A DNA stretch of 64,000 nt from a bacterium (GCA_021323635.1 JAJPKQ010000017.1:233949-297948), one strand, 5' to 3'. Positions 16,025 through 24,718 are shown, counted from the first letter of the stretch. Notes: generated from the sequence alone by a model not told the origin. A program made the numbers and translations.

Positions 16025-16243
16025 CTATGCGTAATCGGCGAACGCCTCTGGTATCTCATCGAAGTCGGGCGCGATCGTGCCTTCCAGATCACCCCAGATG
16101 TTGCGCTTTGCTCCCGCAGCGGGTGCGCGCGTGAGCAGCGCGACGCGCTCGCGCCCGCGTCTGATCACAACCTCCTCGCCGCCTTCAATGCGCCGCAGCA
16201 GCTGGGAGAGCTGGCTCTTGGCCTCTTGCACTGTGACTTCCAT
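16025..16243 (-). CDS. Phd/YefM-family antitoxin
   Basis: A 72-aa protein with the family N-terminus MEVTVQEAKSQLSQLLRRIEGGEEVVIRRGRERVALL, which dimerises and binds DNA, and an acidic C-terminus (WGDLEGTIAPDFDEIPEAFADY) that should wrap the toxin. It precedes vapC with a 16-nt gap. The palindrome TGGTCGACCA 19-28 nt before the start is a candidate autoregulatory operator. Confidence 0.9.
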   Translation of the reverse strand: MEVTVQEAKSQLSQLLRRIEGGEEVVIRRGRERVALLTRAPAAGAKRNIWGDLEGTIAPDFDEIPEAFADYA

Positions 16244-16261
16244 GAGAGCGAATTTAGCAGG

Positions 16262-16271
16262 TGGTCGACCA
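16262..16271. promoter_or_regulatory. Candidate Phd operator, TGGTCGACCA
   Basis: A perfect 10-bp palindrome just upstream of the antitoxin start, in an AT-richer pocket containing TTTACC and TAAATT boxes on the minus strand at a short 15-nt spacing. Phd/YefM proteins repress their own promoters through such palindromes. Confidence 0.4.
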
Positions 16272-16312
16272 GGTAAAGCTGGTCTACTACGCGCCCGTCG
16301 CTCGAGTGCGGA

Positions 16313-16392
16313 GAACACCGCCGCCAGCACGTGCAGTCGGCGCGCCACAAACCAGACCCTGTCCATGCACGCGGTAGCGTATCGGCGTGCGC
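16313..16392. repeat. 80-bp direct repeat, right copy (5' remnant of the DUF2269-like gene)
   Basis: Partner of 15464-15543 with 6 mismatches. It still encodes a diverged start (MDRVWFVARRLHVLAA on the minus strand) but no gene follows. Its right end includes the GTG start of the alcohol dehydrogenase at 16387, so the dehydrogenase keeps what looks like the original junction. Confidence 0.9.
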
Positions 16393-17403
16393 GCAATGAT
16401 CTTCGAGCAGCCCCGCTCGCCGCTGCGCCTAGTCGAGCGCGAGCGCCCAACAGCGGGTCCCGGCCAGGCGCTGATACGGGTGCGCGCCTGCGGCGTGTGT
16501 CGCACCGACCTGCATCTCCTCGACGGCGAGGTCGCGGTGCCTGCGCCGCCGCGGATCCTCGGCCACCAGATCGTCGGCACTATCGAGGCGATCGGAGCGG
16601 AAAGCCCGACGGCGCCAGCGGGCGAGGAGACTGCGGCCGAGCTCGCGCTCGGCGCGCGCGTCGGCGTGCCGTGGCTGGGCTTCACCTGCGGCAGCTGCCG
16701 TTACTGCAGGAGCGGTCGGGAGAACCTCTGCCCGCGGGCGCGCTTCACCGGACGCGACATCGATGGCGGCTTTGCGGACTGGACGGTCGCCGACCTGCGC
16801 TACTGCTTTCCGATCCCAGCCGGCTTTTCCGACATCCAGGCGGCGCCGCTGCTCTGCGCCGGGCTGATCGGCTACCGTGCGCTCCGCTTCTGCGAGGGGG
16901 CGCATCGCATCGGCCTTTACGGCTTCGGCGCCTCAGCCCACATCCTCGCCCAGGTCATCCGCCATCAGCAGCGCGAGGTCTTCGCCTTCACGCGCGCGGG
17001 CGATCGGGAGGCGCAGGAGCTCGCGCGCTCGCTTGGCGCCGACTGGGTCGGCTCCTCCGAGCAGGCGCCCCCGGTGGAGCTTGAGGCAGCGATCATCTTT
17101 GCGCCCCTCGGGCCGCTGATGACGAGCGCGCTGCGCGTGATCGCGCCCGGCGGGGCTGTCGTGAGCGCGGGCATCCATATGAGCGACATCCCCTCCTTCC
17201 CCTACTCGCTGCTGTGGATGGAGCGCTCGCTGCGCTCGGTCGCCAACCTCACCCGCCGCGACGGCCATGAGCTGCTGGCGCTCGCGCCCCAGGTGCCGAT
17301 CAAGACACATGTCAGCACCTATCCGCTCGAGCGTGTGAACGAGGCGCTCGATGAGCTGCGCGGCGGGCGCCTGACGGGCGCAGCTGTGGTCACGATCGCC
17401 TAG
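16387..17403 (+). CDS. Zinc-dependent alcohol dehydrogenase family protein
   Basis: A 338-aa medium-chain dehydrogenase. The catalytic zinc site is CGVCRTDLHL plus GHQIVG; the structural zinc site is CGSCRYCRSGRENLC, with all four Cys present. The coenzyme fold carries GLYGFGASAHILAQV (GxGxxxxxxA type, NAD(P)). The catalytic domain has an insert of about 10 residues after GHQIVGTIEAIG. Typical substrates are primary alcohols or aldehydes; the exact one is unknown. Start GTG 16387 or ATG 16396. The DedA gene follows after 2 nt, so the two are co-transcribed. Confidence 0.92.
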   Translation: MRAMIFEQPRSPLRLVERERPTAGPGQALIRVRACGVCRTDLHLLDGEVAVPAPPRILGHQIVGTIEAIGAESPTAPAGEETAAELALGARVGVPWLGFTCGSCRYCRSGRENLCPRARFTGRDIDGGFADWTVADLRYCFPIPAGFSDIQAAPLLCAGLIGYRALRFCEGAHRIGLYGFGASAHILAQVIRHQQREVFAFTRAGDREAQELARSLGADWVGSSEQAPPVELEAAIIFAPLGPLMTSALRVIAPGGAVVSAGIHMSDIPSFPYSLLWMERSLRSVANLTRRDGHELLALAPQVPIKTHVSTYPLERVNEALDELRGGRLTGAAVVTIA

Positions 17404-17405
17404 CC

Positions 17406-18074
17406 GTGGTGCTCGCCCTCGCGATCTTCTCGGGCCACACGCTCGATCAGCTCCTGCACAGCTACGGCTACGCCGCAGTTGCGGCGTTCGTCGCGATCGA
17501 GTCGCTCGGCGTTCCCTTCCCCGGCGAGTCGATGGTGATCGCCGCTGCGCTCTATGCCGGCCTGAGCCACCACCTTGCCGTGCTTGGGATCTTTCTCTGC
17601 GCAGCCGCCGGGGCGATCGTGGGCGACAACATCGGCTTTGCAATCGGCTGGTTTGCCGGATTTGCGCTGCTTGCGCGCTTCGGGCCGCGCGTGCGTCTCA
17701 ACGAGGCCAAGCTGAAGGTCGGCAAGCTGATCTTCGACCGCTACGGCGGCCGTGTCGTCTTCTTCGGTCGCTTCGTCTCGATCCTGCGCACCTATGCCGC
17801 CTTTCTGGCCGGGACGACCCGCATGACCTACGCCCGCTTTCTGCTATTCAACGCCGCCGGCGGCATCCTCTGGTCAGCCCTCTACGCCTTTGGCTTCTAC
17901 TACGCCGGCGCCGCGCTGCAGAAGGCTCGCGGGCCCTTTGACATCGTCGCCGGGGTCATCGCGGCCGTCGCGGTTGTTGTCTTCATCCTCTGGCTGCGCG
18001 TCCACGAGCGCCGGCTTGAGGCGGAGGCGGAGGAGATCTACCCCGGCGCGCTTGCCGGACACCTGCGCCGCTGA
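17406..18074 (+). CDS. DedA/SNARE-associated family membrane protein
   Basis: A 222-aa protein with the DedA pattern: ESLGVPFPGESMVIAAALYAG with re-entrant Pro/Glu, a GDNIGFAIGWFAG helix, then FFGRFVSILRTYAAFLAGTTRM, the conserved F-GRF-xxx-R-xxx-AG motif. The C-terminal helices end in a charged RVHERRLEAEAEEIY tail. DedA proteins are thought to flip phospholipids, often undecaprenyl phosphate or phosphatidylethanolamine; the lipid is not predictable here. Confidence 0.9.
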   Translation: MVLALAIFSGHTLDQLLHSYGYAAVAAFVAIESLGVPFPGESMVIAAALYAGLSHHLAVLGIFLCAAAGAIVGDNIGFAIGWFAGFALLARFGPRVRLNEAKLKVGKLIFDRYGGRVVFFGRFVSILRTYAAFLAGTTRMTYARFLLFNAAGGILWSALYAFGFYYAGAALQKARGPFDIVAGVIAAVAVVVFILWLRVHERRLEAEAEEIYPGALAGHLRR

Positions 18075-18090
18075 GGGACGGCGCCGGGCT

Positions 18091-20724
18091 TCAGCGCTTG
18101 GTGGTCGACCCACTGCGGTCCGGCAGCGCCGCCGAGCTGCGTCGCACCGGCACATGGGGCTGCTGGATGGAGGCGATGCGTTCGATCAGGGTGCTCCACT
18201 GCGCTGCGCTGAGCGCGATCGAGCGCACGCCGAGGCTGATCGCAAACGGCGAGGGAGCGGTCGCCCCGGGTCCGGCCGAATGCGCAACGGAGCTGCTCTG
18301 AGCGTGCACCACCGGCGCGCTGGGAGCGAAATCGACCTCGATGTAGTCGGCGTGGTCGGCCTGCGCGCGCGTGCTCGGCGCACCTGGATAGCGCATCAGG
18401 CTGATGATGCGAGCGGGCGCAAATCTGCCCTGCAGCGTCAGCAGCGTGCGGATCGCCAGATCCGTGACCGTGCCCGCCCCCTGGTGTTCGGCGACCGGAG
18501 TGCCGTTGAGCTGCGCGATGTCGACGCCGATGCCCTGACGGACCACTTCGCTTGCGCCCGCGCCCAGGAACGGCGCTGAGCCGCAGCGCAGGGCCGCGAC
18601 CGTCGGCCGCAGGCCGCTGCGGGAGAGGAACAGCAGCGTCGCGAGGACGCGTGCATCGGCGCGCCCAGCCGCGATGTCCGCACGCGCGCAGCCAGGCAGG
18701 GTGATGCCCGGTTCAGAGAGCACGGCGCGCTCCAGCTGGGAGGGTGAGAGCAGGAACACCGCATCGGCGGTGGAGCCGAGCAGGCCGGCGCCGCCCTTCG
18801 CGCCCTGGGGGTGCAGCGCACGCTGCAGCTGGGCCCAGTTCTGAAGGACGGGCTCAGGGTTGATCGCAGCGCTGTCGCCTGCCGGTCGCACAGCAAAGCG
18901 CAGGAGCGTGCCGCCGCCGGGATTGCTCGAGGGCACCGCTGTGCCGAGCACCGTTCCCTGTGTGACGACCGAGCCCACGCGCAGCCGCTGCCAGGTGCCG
19001 CTGCTCGCCGACTGAGATCGCAGCCTTGCCTCGACCGCACGCGCATCCGGGTTGTGGGGACGAGCGTAGAGCAGGACCTTGCCCGTGCCGCTGCTGGACC
19101 CCGGCGCTTCTTCGCCTTCCCCTGCGAGAGCTTCGCCGGCGGCGCGCTGGGAGCCTCGGACCTGCAGCGTGACCGGCGGCTGGGAGCCTGCGCTTGCCGG
19201 TCCCTGCGGGGCGCCGCTGCTATGCGCTGTGCTGGCACCGACCTGCGCGGCGGTCGGCGCACTGCCTTCTTCGCCGCGGCTCATCCGGTAGCGCGGCGCG
19301 ATCGAGCCCAGGCCAGCGTACGTGAAGACATCGCCGTAGACATCTTCGAGCACCAGGTAGCGCCCGAACGCCTGCGCCTGCCCCATGGCGATGATCCGCC
19401 CCGACTGACTGGCCAGCACCGGCGCGCCGGGCTGGCCTTCAAGCTCTACCAGCTGGTCGGGCGCCGGCAGCGGCGAGCGCTGCACGAGACCGACGCCGCT
19501 CGCGCCTTCCACGCCACCCGTCGATGCCCGTGCCGCGACTGCGGGCGGCGGGGCCGCTCCGGCTGTGGCGCTGCTTGCTCCCTTGGTCGACTGTGCGGGG
19601 CTGCTGAAGGCGGCGGGGTTCAGCGAAGCGGGAACCAGATGCCCGCCCCGCAACGGCACAACCCCCTCGGAGAGGCCCGTAAGGGTCGCCACCGCGGCCG
19701 GCGGATAGCTCGCCAAAAGGCGCGCGCGCAGCAGCACCGATTCAACATATTCTTCAGAGTGGTTGTAGGCGAAGATCGCCGTGCGGAGGTTCTTGGCGGC
19801 TCCCGCCGCCGCCAAGTAGCGCGCGGCCGCAAAGATCGAATCGACCGGGTTGTAGGGGTCGGCATAGCCGGCGTTCAGCGCGTCCACGCCGTACTGAAGC
19901 CAGGTTGCGGGCATGAACTGCATCCAGCCGATCGCGCCCGCGCTGGAGACCGAGAGGTCGTTGCCGTAGTCGGTCTCGACTTCGTTGATCGCCGCCAGCA
20001 CCTCCCACGGCACGCCGTACTGCACCGCGGCCGCCTGGTAGATCGGCAGCAGGAAGGGGGGCACCTGGTAGAAGAGGTCGATCGACTGCGCCGACACCGC
20101 AACTCCCTTGGTGAGCGCCCCGAGCAGGTTCGCGTGAGGCGCGACCGCCTGCGGCGCCTGAGCGACGTTCCCGGACCCGCGCGCGGCACCGACGCCGTTG
20201 CTCTGCGCAGTGGCCGTCGTGCGGCTATGCGCCGAGCGCGTGCCACCGCTGCGCCGCTGCGGGCGCGCCCGGTGTCGCACGCGCACGCGCGGCGGCCGGC
20301 GCGATGGCCTGCCTTCCCGTTCCTGCGCCGCACCCACGCCTTCGCCTTGCCGGTGCGTTGGCGTGGTGGTGGTCACAGAGCCTGCAGCGCCTTCGCCTGC
20401 CGATGCGCCCTTGCTGCCCTGGGTGCTCGTCTGAGCGGCGCTTGTGGTCCCTTCGACAGTCGTTGTGGCCGCGCTCGAGGTTTCTGCGCTCGTGCTGCTG
20501 GAGGCCTGAGCCGAGGAGCTGCTGCTTTCGCTGCTGGTGGTGGGGCTCGTAGCGGTCGCTGTGCTCTCAGGCGGGACGATTCGCGGGTCGGAGGCGACCG
20601 CGCCCGAAAGTGGCCCGGCGAGGGTCGCCGCAGTGGCGCCGCCGCCCGCCAGCAGCGACAGCGCCAAGCGGCGCAGGCGGCTCTGCGCCGTGCGCTCTCC
20701 GGGCGTTGTGACCTCTTCACTCAT
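18091..20724 (-). CDS. Secreted modular protein: lytic transglycosylase plus degenerate LytM-like domain
   Basis: An 877-aa exported protein. An N-terminal signal segment (about 17-45) is followed by a Ser/Thr-rich low-complexity linker (about 50-125) and an Arg-rich stretch (135-160). A soluble lytic transglycosylase domain (about 222-345) has NEVETDYG with the likely catalytic Glu near 248-250, SAGAIGWMQFMPATW and AYNHSEEYV. After a linker, residues about 425-660 resemble a peptidase M23/LytM domain (GAPVLASQSGRIIAMG, FGRYLVLEDVYGDVFTYAGL, LLRFAV), but the zinc His residues are replaced. The last 200 residues match nothing I know. ATG 20724 follows AAGAGG. It would cut peptidoglycan glycan strands outside the membrane. 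Confidence 0.85.
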   Translation of the reverse strand: MSEEVTTPGERTAQSRLRRLALSLLAGGGATAATLAGPLSGAVASDPRIVPPESTATATSPTTSSESSSSSAQASSSTSAETSSAATTTVEGTTSAAQTSTQGSKGASAGEGAAGSVTTTTPTHRQGEGVGAAQEREGRPSRRPPRVRVRHRARPQRRSGGTRSAHSRTTATAQSNGVGAARGSGNVAQAPQAVAPHANLLGALTKGVAVSAQSIDLFYQVPPFLLPIYQAAAVQYGVPWEVLAAINEVETDYGNDLSVSSAGAIGWMQFMPATWLQYGVDALNAGYADPYNPVDSIFAAARYLAAAGAAKNLRTAIFAYNHSEEYVESVLLRARLLASYPPAAVATLTGLSEGVVPLRGGHLVPASLNPAAFSSPAQSTKGASSATAGAAPPPAVAARASTGGVEGASGVGLVQRSPLPAPDQLVELEGQPGAPVLASQSGRIIAMGQAQAFGRYLVLEDVYGDVFTYAGLGSIAPRYRMSRGEEGSAPTAAQVGASTAHSSGAPQGPASAGSQPPVTLQVRGSQRAAGEALAGEGEEAPGSSSGTGKVLLYARPHNPDARAVEARLRSQSASSGTWQRLRVGSVVTQGTVLGTAVPSSNPGGGTLLRFAVRPAGDSAAINPEPVLQNWAQLQRALHPQGAKGGAGLLGSTADAVFLLSPSQLERAVLSEPGITLPGCARADIAAGRADARVLATLLFLSRSGLRPTVAALRCGSAPFLGAGASEVVRQGIGVDIAQLNGTPVAEHQGAGTVTDLAIRTLLTLQGRFAPARIISLMRYPGAPSTRAQADHADYIEVDFAPSAPVVHAQSSSVAHSAGPGATAPSPFAISLGVRSIALSAAQWSTLIERIASIQQPHVPVRRSSAALPDRSGSTTKR

Positions 20725-21105
20725 CGCATCCTCTTGCCTCTGAACATCGGCGCGCAGGCCCTGCACAATAGCCGCAGCTCCCCACGCACGCGCAGCATAG
20801 CCACGCCCGCGGTCGCCGCGCGCCGCTGATCGCCTGTCGGCAGGCAGGCTGCGGCACTTGCGCCGAGGCAGGCACGAGCGCCAGCGTGATATGCGGGTCG
20901 GCATGGCTCCATGGGCATCAGAGCGGTCGCAAGACCCCTACGCCCGAGGCGATGCGGGCGGTGGTGGCCGAATTGCGCAGGTGCGCTGCGAGCGCTCACG
21001 GAGGTGATCGGCGCGCGCGCAGAGGCGGTCAAAGCCTGCAAGCGCTGCTGCCGAGCGCGGCCGGGTAGGCGCGCGGGGCGCGCTCGCTCTATCCTTGCGG
21101 ATGCC
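20725..21105. other. Divergent intergenic region between the transglycosylase gene and secG
   Basis: No gene is supported in these 381 bases. The secG frame stays open upstream, but the encoded residues before Met 21106 are unrelated to SecG and basic. The region must carry both promoters; I could not pick out convincing -35/-10 boxes. Confidence 0.5.
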
Positions 21106-21333
21106 ATGTACACCTTCCTCTCGGTGATCCAGATCTTCATCGCCGTGATCCTGGTCTTTTTAGTGCTGATGCACTCAGGGCGCGACACCGGGCTCTCGGG
21201 TGCCTTCGGCGTCGGCAGCGGCGCCGGGCCGCTGGGTGGCGGCTCGCTTGTCGAGCGCAACCTAAACCGCTGGACGGTCCTGTTCGCGGTGCTGCTGTTC
21301 GGCAACACGATCGCCCTGCTCAAGATCGGCTGA
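21106..21333 (+). CDS. secG: Preprotein translocase subunit SecG
   Basis: A 75-aa protein with the two SecG helices, FLSVIQIFIAVILVFLVLMHSGR and WTVLFAVLLFGNTIALL, separated by the Gly/Ser-rich loop GLSGAFGVGSGAGPLGGGSLVERNLNR. SecG assists SecYEG-SecA protein export. The ATG at 21106 starts just before the first helix. The 3' end overlaps the convergent ccmI-like gene by 72 nt. In many actinobacteria secG follows tpiA; here tpiA is 14 kb away. Confidence 0.92.
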   Translation: MYTFLSVIQIFIAVILVFLVLMHSGRDTGLSGAFGVGSGAGPLGGGSLVERNLNRWTVLFAVLLFGNTIALLKIG

Positions 21334-21696
21334 GGGGCGCGCAGGCTCGCTGCGCCGCTCCACGCCCTGATCTGCGGCCGGCGCAGCCAGCGCAAGGCGG
21401 GCGCGCGTGGCCTCGATCGCATCGAGGATCGCAAGCGCCTCGCGTCGCAGGTTCTCGCGGATCACCTCGTAGTCCTTGCTGCGCAGCTTGCCCGTGCGGT
21501 AGTCGAGCTCTGCGTCGCGCAGCTCTCGGTAGCGCGCCTCGCGCTCGGCCTCGAGCCGCCTGAGCGCTTCTTCGTCGCTCGAGAGGGACGCCGACCTGCG
21601 ATCGCGGACCAGGAGATGCGCTCGCAGCGGACCGCTCACGATCGCAAGCACGATCACGACGAGCAGCACCGCAAGGAGGCCGGCAAGCGCTTGCAT
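21262..21696 (-). CDS. ccmI: CcmI-like cytochrome c biogenesis membrane protein
   Basis: A 144-aa protein: one N-terminal transmembrane helix (LAGLLAVLLVVIVLAIVSGPL), then a charged region with EREARYRELRDAELDYRTGKLRSKDYEVIRENLRREALAILDAIEATRA. That last part matches the L-D-xx-x-GKLs-xx-DYe-xxr-xxL-r-xEA segment of CcmI-type proteins. No TPR domain, so it is a minimal CcmI. It starts 7 nt after ccmF ends and is the third gene of ccmE-ccmF-ccmI. The last 24 codons overlap secG on the other strand; the true end could only be earlier if there is a sequence error. Confidence 0.75.
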   Translation of the reverse strand: MQALAGLLAVLLVVIVLAIVSGPLRAHLLVRDRRSASLSSDEEALRRLEAEREARYRELRDAELDYRTGKLRSKDYEVIRENLRREALAILDAIEATRARLALAAPAADQGVERRSEPARPSADLEQGDRVAEQQHREQDRPAV

Positions 21697-21703
21697 CGCC
21701 CGC

Positions 21704-23899
21704 TCAGGCCCCGACCGGCTCCGACTCGCCGGAGCGCGCGCGGCGCGCCACCAGCGCGCCCGCCCGCGCAAGCGCGCGCAGCGGCCGCGGGCCGGGCCAG
21801 ATCGCGATCAGCGCGCCGATCAGCGCCAGGATGCCGCCGAGCCAGATCCATTCGACCAGCGGCTCGCTGATCAGGTTGAACTGGGCGGGCGGAGGGTTGC
21901 GCAGGTAGTCGCGCGCGAGCACCGTCAGCGCGACCAGCGCCTCTTCAAGGTGCCCCGCCGGCACGATCCTGTTTGCGCCTTCGATCACGCGCTGGAGCGC
22001 GGGCGTATGGATGTTCGGTTCGATCGCGCTCCAGACGTCGCCCGTGAGCCCGGCGTCCATAGCCACATGGCTGACCGGCTGGCCACCGATCAGGTATCCG
22101 ACCGATCCCTGGCTGGGTTCGTCAGAGGAGTAGAAACCCTCGCTGGGGTGAAGCAGCGAGACACGCCGCCCATGCGAGCGCACTTCCAGCACCGCGCCCA
22201 GGTTGAGCGTCGCTCCGGTGTGGTCAGGCCCGTTCAGAAGCGCGGCGGTAGGGCGCACATAGCGGACCGTGTCGCCGCCGACCCGGACGCTCTGCCCGAC
22301 AGAGAGATCATGCTCCACCTGGTGCTGAAAAGATGATGATCCGGCAACGCCGATCAGAAGCAGCGCAACGCCCGCGTGCACGAGGTAGCCGCCATAGCGG
22401 CGACGGCTGCGGCCGATCAGCGCAAGCAGGGCAGCGGGGGGCGACTCGCGGGTCACCGCCATTCGCGCGCTCGTGCCGCGGGCGATCTCGCCCACCACAA
22501 CAGCCAGCACAAAGGCGCCGAGCGCGAACATCGTCAGCGCGGCGGGGTGTGAGCGCACTCCCAGCGCAAGCAGCACGACAAGCAGGAGCGCTGCCAGGAG
22601 CAGTGGCCCGAGCAGATGGCGTCTCAGGGCAGCAGCCGATGCGCGACGCCAGGGAATGATCGGTCCGATGCCCGTGAGCGCGACGAGGATCAGCGCAAGC
22701 GGAACCGTGTAGCGGTCAAACCACGGCGCGCCGACTGACGCCTGCTGGCCATTGAGCGTCTTTGAGATGAGCGGGAAATAGGTGCCCCAGAACACCACGA
22801 AGCAGAGCCCGACGAGCACCACGTTGTTGGCCAGGAACGCCGACTCGCGGCTGAGCAGCGAGTCCAGGCGGTGTTCGCTGTGCAGCAGGTCCCGACGCGA
22901 GACCACCAGGTAGATCGAGCCGCCGATCAGCAGCGCGATCAGCGCCACGAAGGGAACGCCAAGGGTGGAGGCGCCAAAGGCGTGGATCGAGTCGAGCACC
23001 CCCGAGCGCACGAGGAACGTGCCCATGATCGCAAGCGTCCCGGTCGCAAGCACAAGCGCGGCGTTCCAGACCTTCAGCATGCCACGCTTCTCCTGGATCA
23101 TGATCGAGTGGATGAAGGCCGTGCCGGTGAGCCAGGGCATCAGCGCGGCGTTCTCGACCGGGTCCCAGCCCCAGTAGCCGCCCCAGCCAAGCTCGGAGAA
23201 GGACCAGCGCGCCCCGAGCAGGATCCCAAAGCCCAGAAACATCCAGGAGGCGAGCGCGAAGCGCCTCGTCATCCGGATCCACTGCGCATCCACGCGCCGG
23301 GCGATCAGGGCGCCAGCGCCGAAGGCGAACGGCACCATCGCCAGGGTGTAGCCGGAATAGAGCATCGGCGGGTGGATCATCATGGTCGGGAAGCGCAGCA
23401 GCGGATCGAGCCCGGCGCCTTCGGCGGGCGCGGGGTTGAGTGCCTTGAAGGGGTTGGCGTAGAAGACCATCAGCGCATCGAAGAAGCCCGCCAGCGCGAG
23501 CAGGATCGCGATCGCATAGGGCGTCGCCTCGCGCATGCGGTTGCGCACCAGGAACAGCATCAGGCTCGACCACAGCGCCAGCAGCCACGACCACAAGAGC
23601 AACGATCCTTCCTGGGAGGCCCAGATCGCAGCTGCCCGATAGATCTCCGGGGTGGTGCGCGAGGAGCTGCTCGCAACGGTGTAGAAGGAGAAGTCGTTGC
23701 GCAGGAAGGCAACCTCAAGGACCGCCATTGCAACGCTCAGCACTAGCGCAAGCGCGTAGACGGCTCGTCGCGCAGACTCCACCCAGCTGGCGGCCGCGCC
23801 CGCTCCCAGCTGCGCACGGGCGCCGTAGAGAGCGGCAACGACGCCGTAGCCACAGAGGGCAAGCGTCAGGAGCAGGCAGGCGTAGCCGAGCGATGCCAT
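21704..23899 (-). CDS. ccmF: Cytochrome c heme lyase CcmF
   Basis: A 731-aa polytopic protein of the CcmF/NrfE family, which joins heme delivered by CcmE to apocytochrome c CxxCH motifs outside the membrane. The tryptophan-rich signature WGGYWGWDPVENAALMPW sits at about 239-255. Flanking His-bearing helices are FPTMMIHPPMLYSGY and, later, GYLVHAGVALLLIGVAGSSSF before the large extracytoplasmic loop. ATG 23899 shares one base with the ccmE stop (TGATG), so the two are translationally coupled. Confidence 0.95.
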   Translation of the reverse strand: MASLGYACLLLTLALCGYGVVAALYGARAQLGAGAAASWVESARRAVYALALVLSVAMAVLEVAFLRNDFSFYTVASSSSRTTPEIYRAAAIWASQEGSLLLWSWLLALWSSLMLFLVRNRMREATPYAIAILLALAGFFDALMVFYANPFKALNPAPAEGAGLDPLLRFPTMMIHPPMLYSGYTLAMVPFAFGAGALIARRVDAQWIRMTRRFALASWMFLGFGILLGARWSFSELGWGGYWGWDPVENAALMPWLTGTAFIHSIMIQEKRGMLKVWNAALVLATGTLAIMGTFLVRSGVLDSIHAFGASTLGVPFVALIALLIGGSIYLVVSRRDLLHSEHRLDSLLSRESAFLANNVVLVGLCFVVFWGTYFPLISKTLNGQQASVGAPWFDRYTVPLALILVALTGIGPIIPWRRASAAALRRHLLGPLLLAALLLVVLLALGVRSHPAALTMFALGAFVLAVVVGEIARGTSARMAVTRESPPAALLALIGRSRRRYGGYLVHAGVALLLIGVAGSSSFQHQVEHDLSVGQSVRVGGDTVRYVRPTAALLNGPDHTGATLNLGAVLEVRSHGRRVSLLHPSEGFYSSDEPSQGSVGYLIGGQPVSHVAMDAGLTGDVWSAIEPNIHTPALQRVIEGANRIVPAGHLEEALVALTVLARDYLRNPPPAQFNLISEPLVEWIWLGGILALIGALIAIWPGPRPLRALARAGALVARRARSGESEPVGA

Positions 23900-24318
23900 C
23901 AGCCGGCGCTCGCCCGCGGCGGCGCGACCTTGTACTTGGACGGGCACTTCGTGATCAGCGAATTGCGTTCGCCGATGAACGAGCCACCGCTGGGAGCTCG
24001 ACGCACCGTGACGATCACCTCGCGGCCTTCCTTGAAGGAGTCCGAGACTTCGCCGGTGTAGGCGACCGGCACGGCGGTGGCGCCGGCGCGGTCGGCGACC
24101 GAGAAGTCGAGCACTTCGCCCTGGCGGCGAACCGAGTGCGCGACGACCACCCCGGTGAGCTCATACGCACGTCCGGGCTGGGCCTCGCGCAGGAGCACGG
24201 TCGGCGAGACGGTCGGGTCGGCCGCGGAGAAGCTCGTGTACATCAGCGCGCTTGCAAGCAGGAGCGCAGCAGAGAGCGAGACGACGAGCCGTGCGGTACG
24301 TCGGCGGGAGCGCTGCAT
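23899..24318 (-). CDS. ccmE: Heme chaperone CcmE, CXXXY variant
   Basis: A 139-aa membrane-anchored protein: Arg-rich start, one helix (11-27), then the OB-fold domain GRAYELTGVVVAHSVRRQGEVLDFSVADRAGATAVPVAYTGEVSDSFKEGREVIVTVRR. In classical CcmE heme is bound covalently at His in HxxxY; here the matching site is C125-P-S-K-Y129, the CXXXY type known from some sulfate reducers and archaea. ATG 24318 is preferred to a TTG six codons upstream. First gene of the ccmE-ccmF-ccmI operon. Confidence 0.92.
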   Translation of the reverse strand: MQRSRRRTARLVVSLSAALLLASALMYTSFSAADPTVSPTVLLREAQPGRAYELTGVVVAHSVRRQGEVLDFSVADRAGATAVPVAYTGEVSDSFKEGREVIVTVRRAPSGGSFIGERNSLITKCPSKYKVAPPRASAG

Positions 24319-24718
24319 CGCCCGCAAGTATCGCAAAGCAGCCCGGCCGCATGCGGCGTCTTGCCCGCACCCGCGCAGCGCTGGCTCGAGCGGAAATTAC
24401 GTTGATGCGGCAGGAGTGCGCAGCCACAGGTCGAAATACCCCATGCACAGGGGGTGGCGCCCACACTCGGCAACGGCCGCTGCGGGGCAGCCACCAAGCT
24501 GGACCACCATGAGCACGACGGCCACTATCAAAGACGCGCCCGCTGGACACGATCGCCGGGAGCGACGGCTCCTTGGGAGGGCGATCTCAGCGCGGCGCAA
24601 CGTACGCCGCCTGCTCGCGCCGACCACGCGCGGGACAGCCGCACGGGCCGCGCTGCCGCGCTGGGGGGATCCAACCGATGCCGATGGTGACCTGTCGCGA
24701 AGGGCCTCTCGCAGCGCC
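24319..24718. other. Upstream region of ccmE; possible longer start of the zinc-ribbon gene
   Basis: No strong gene in these 400 bases. An in-frame ATG at 24509 would lengthen the zinc-ribbon protein to 113 aa, but third-position GC is clearly lower before 24719, so I leave it out. The ccmE promoter must lie near 24330-24420, where there is an AT-rich pocket. Confidence 0.4.

Noticed and set aside
18811..20829. 672-codon open frame antisense to the lytic transglycosylase gene
   Set aside because: Composition typical of an antisense frame; the minus strand encodes a recognisable SLT domain.
24509..24718. Longer 113-aa version of the zinc-ribbon protein
   Set aside because: Codon bias drops before 24719 and the extra residues look like non-coding sequence; kept only as an alternative.
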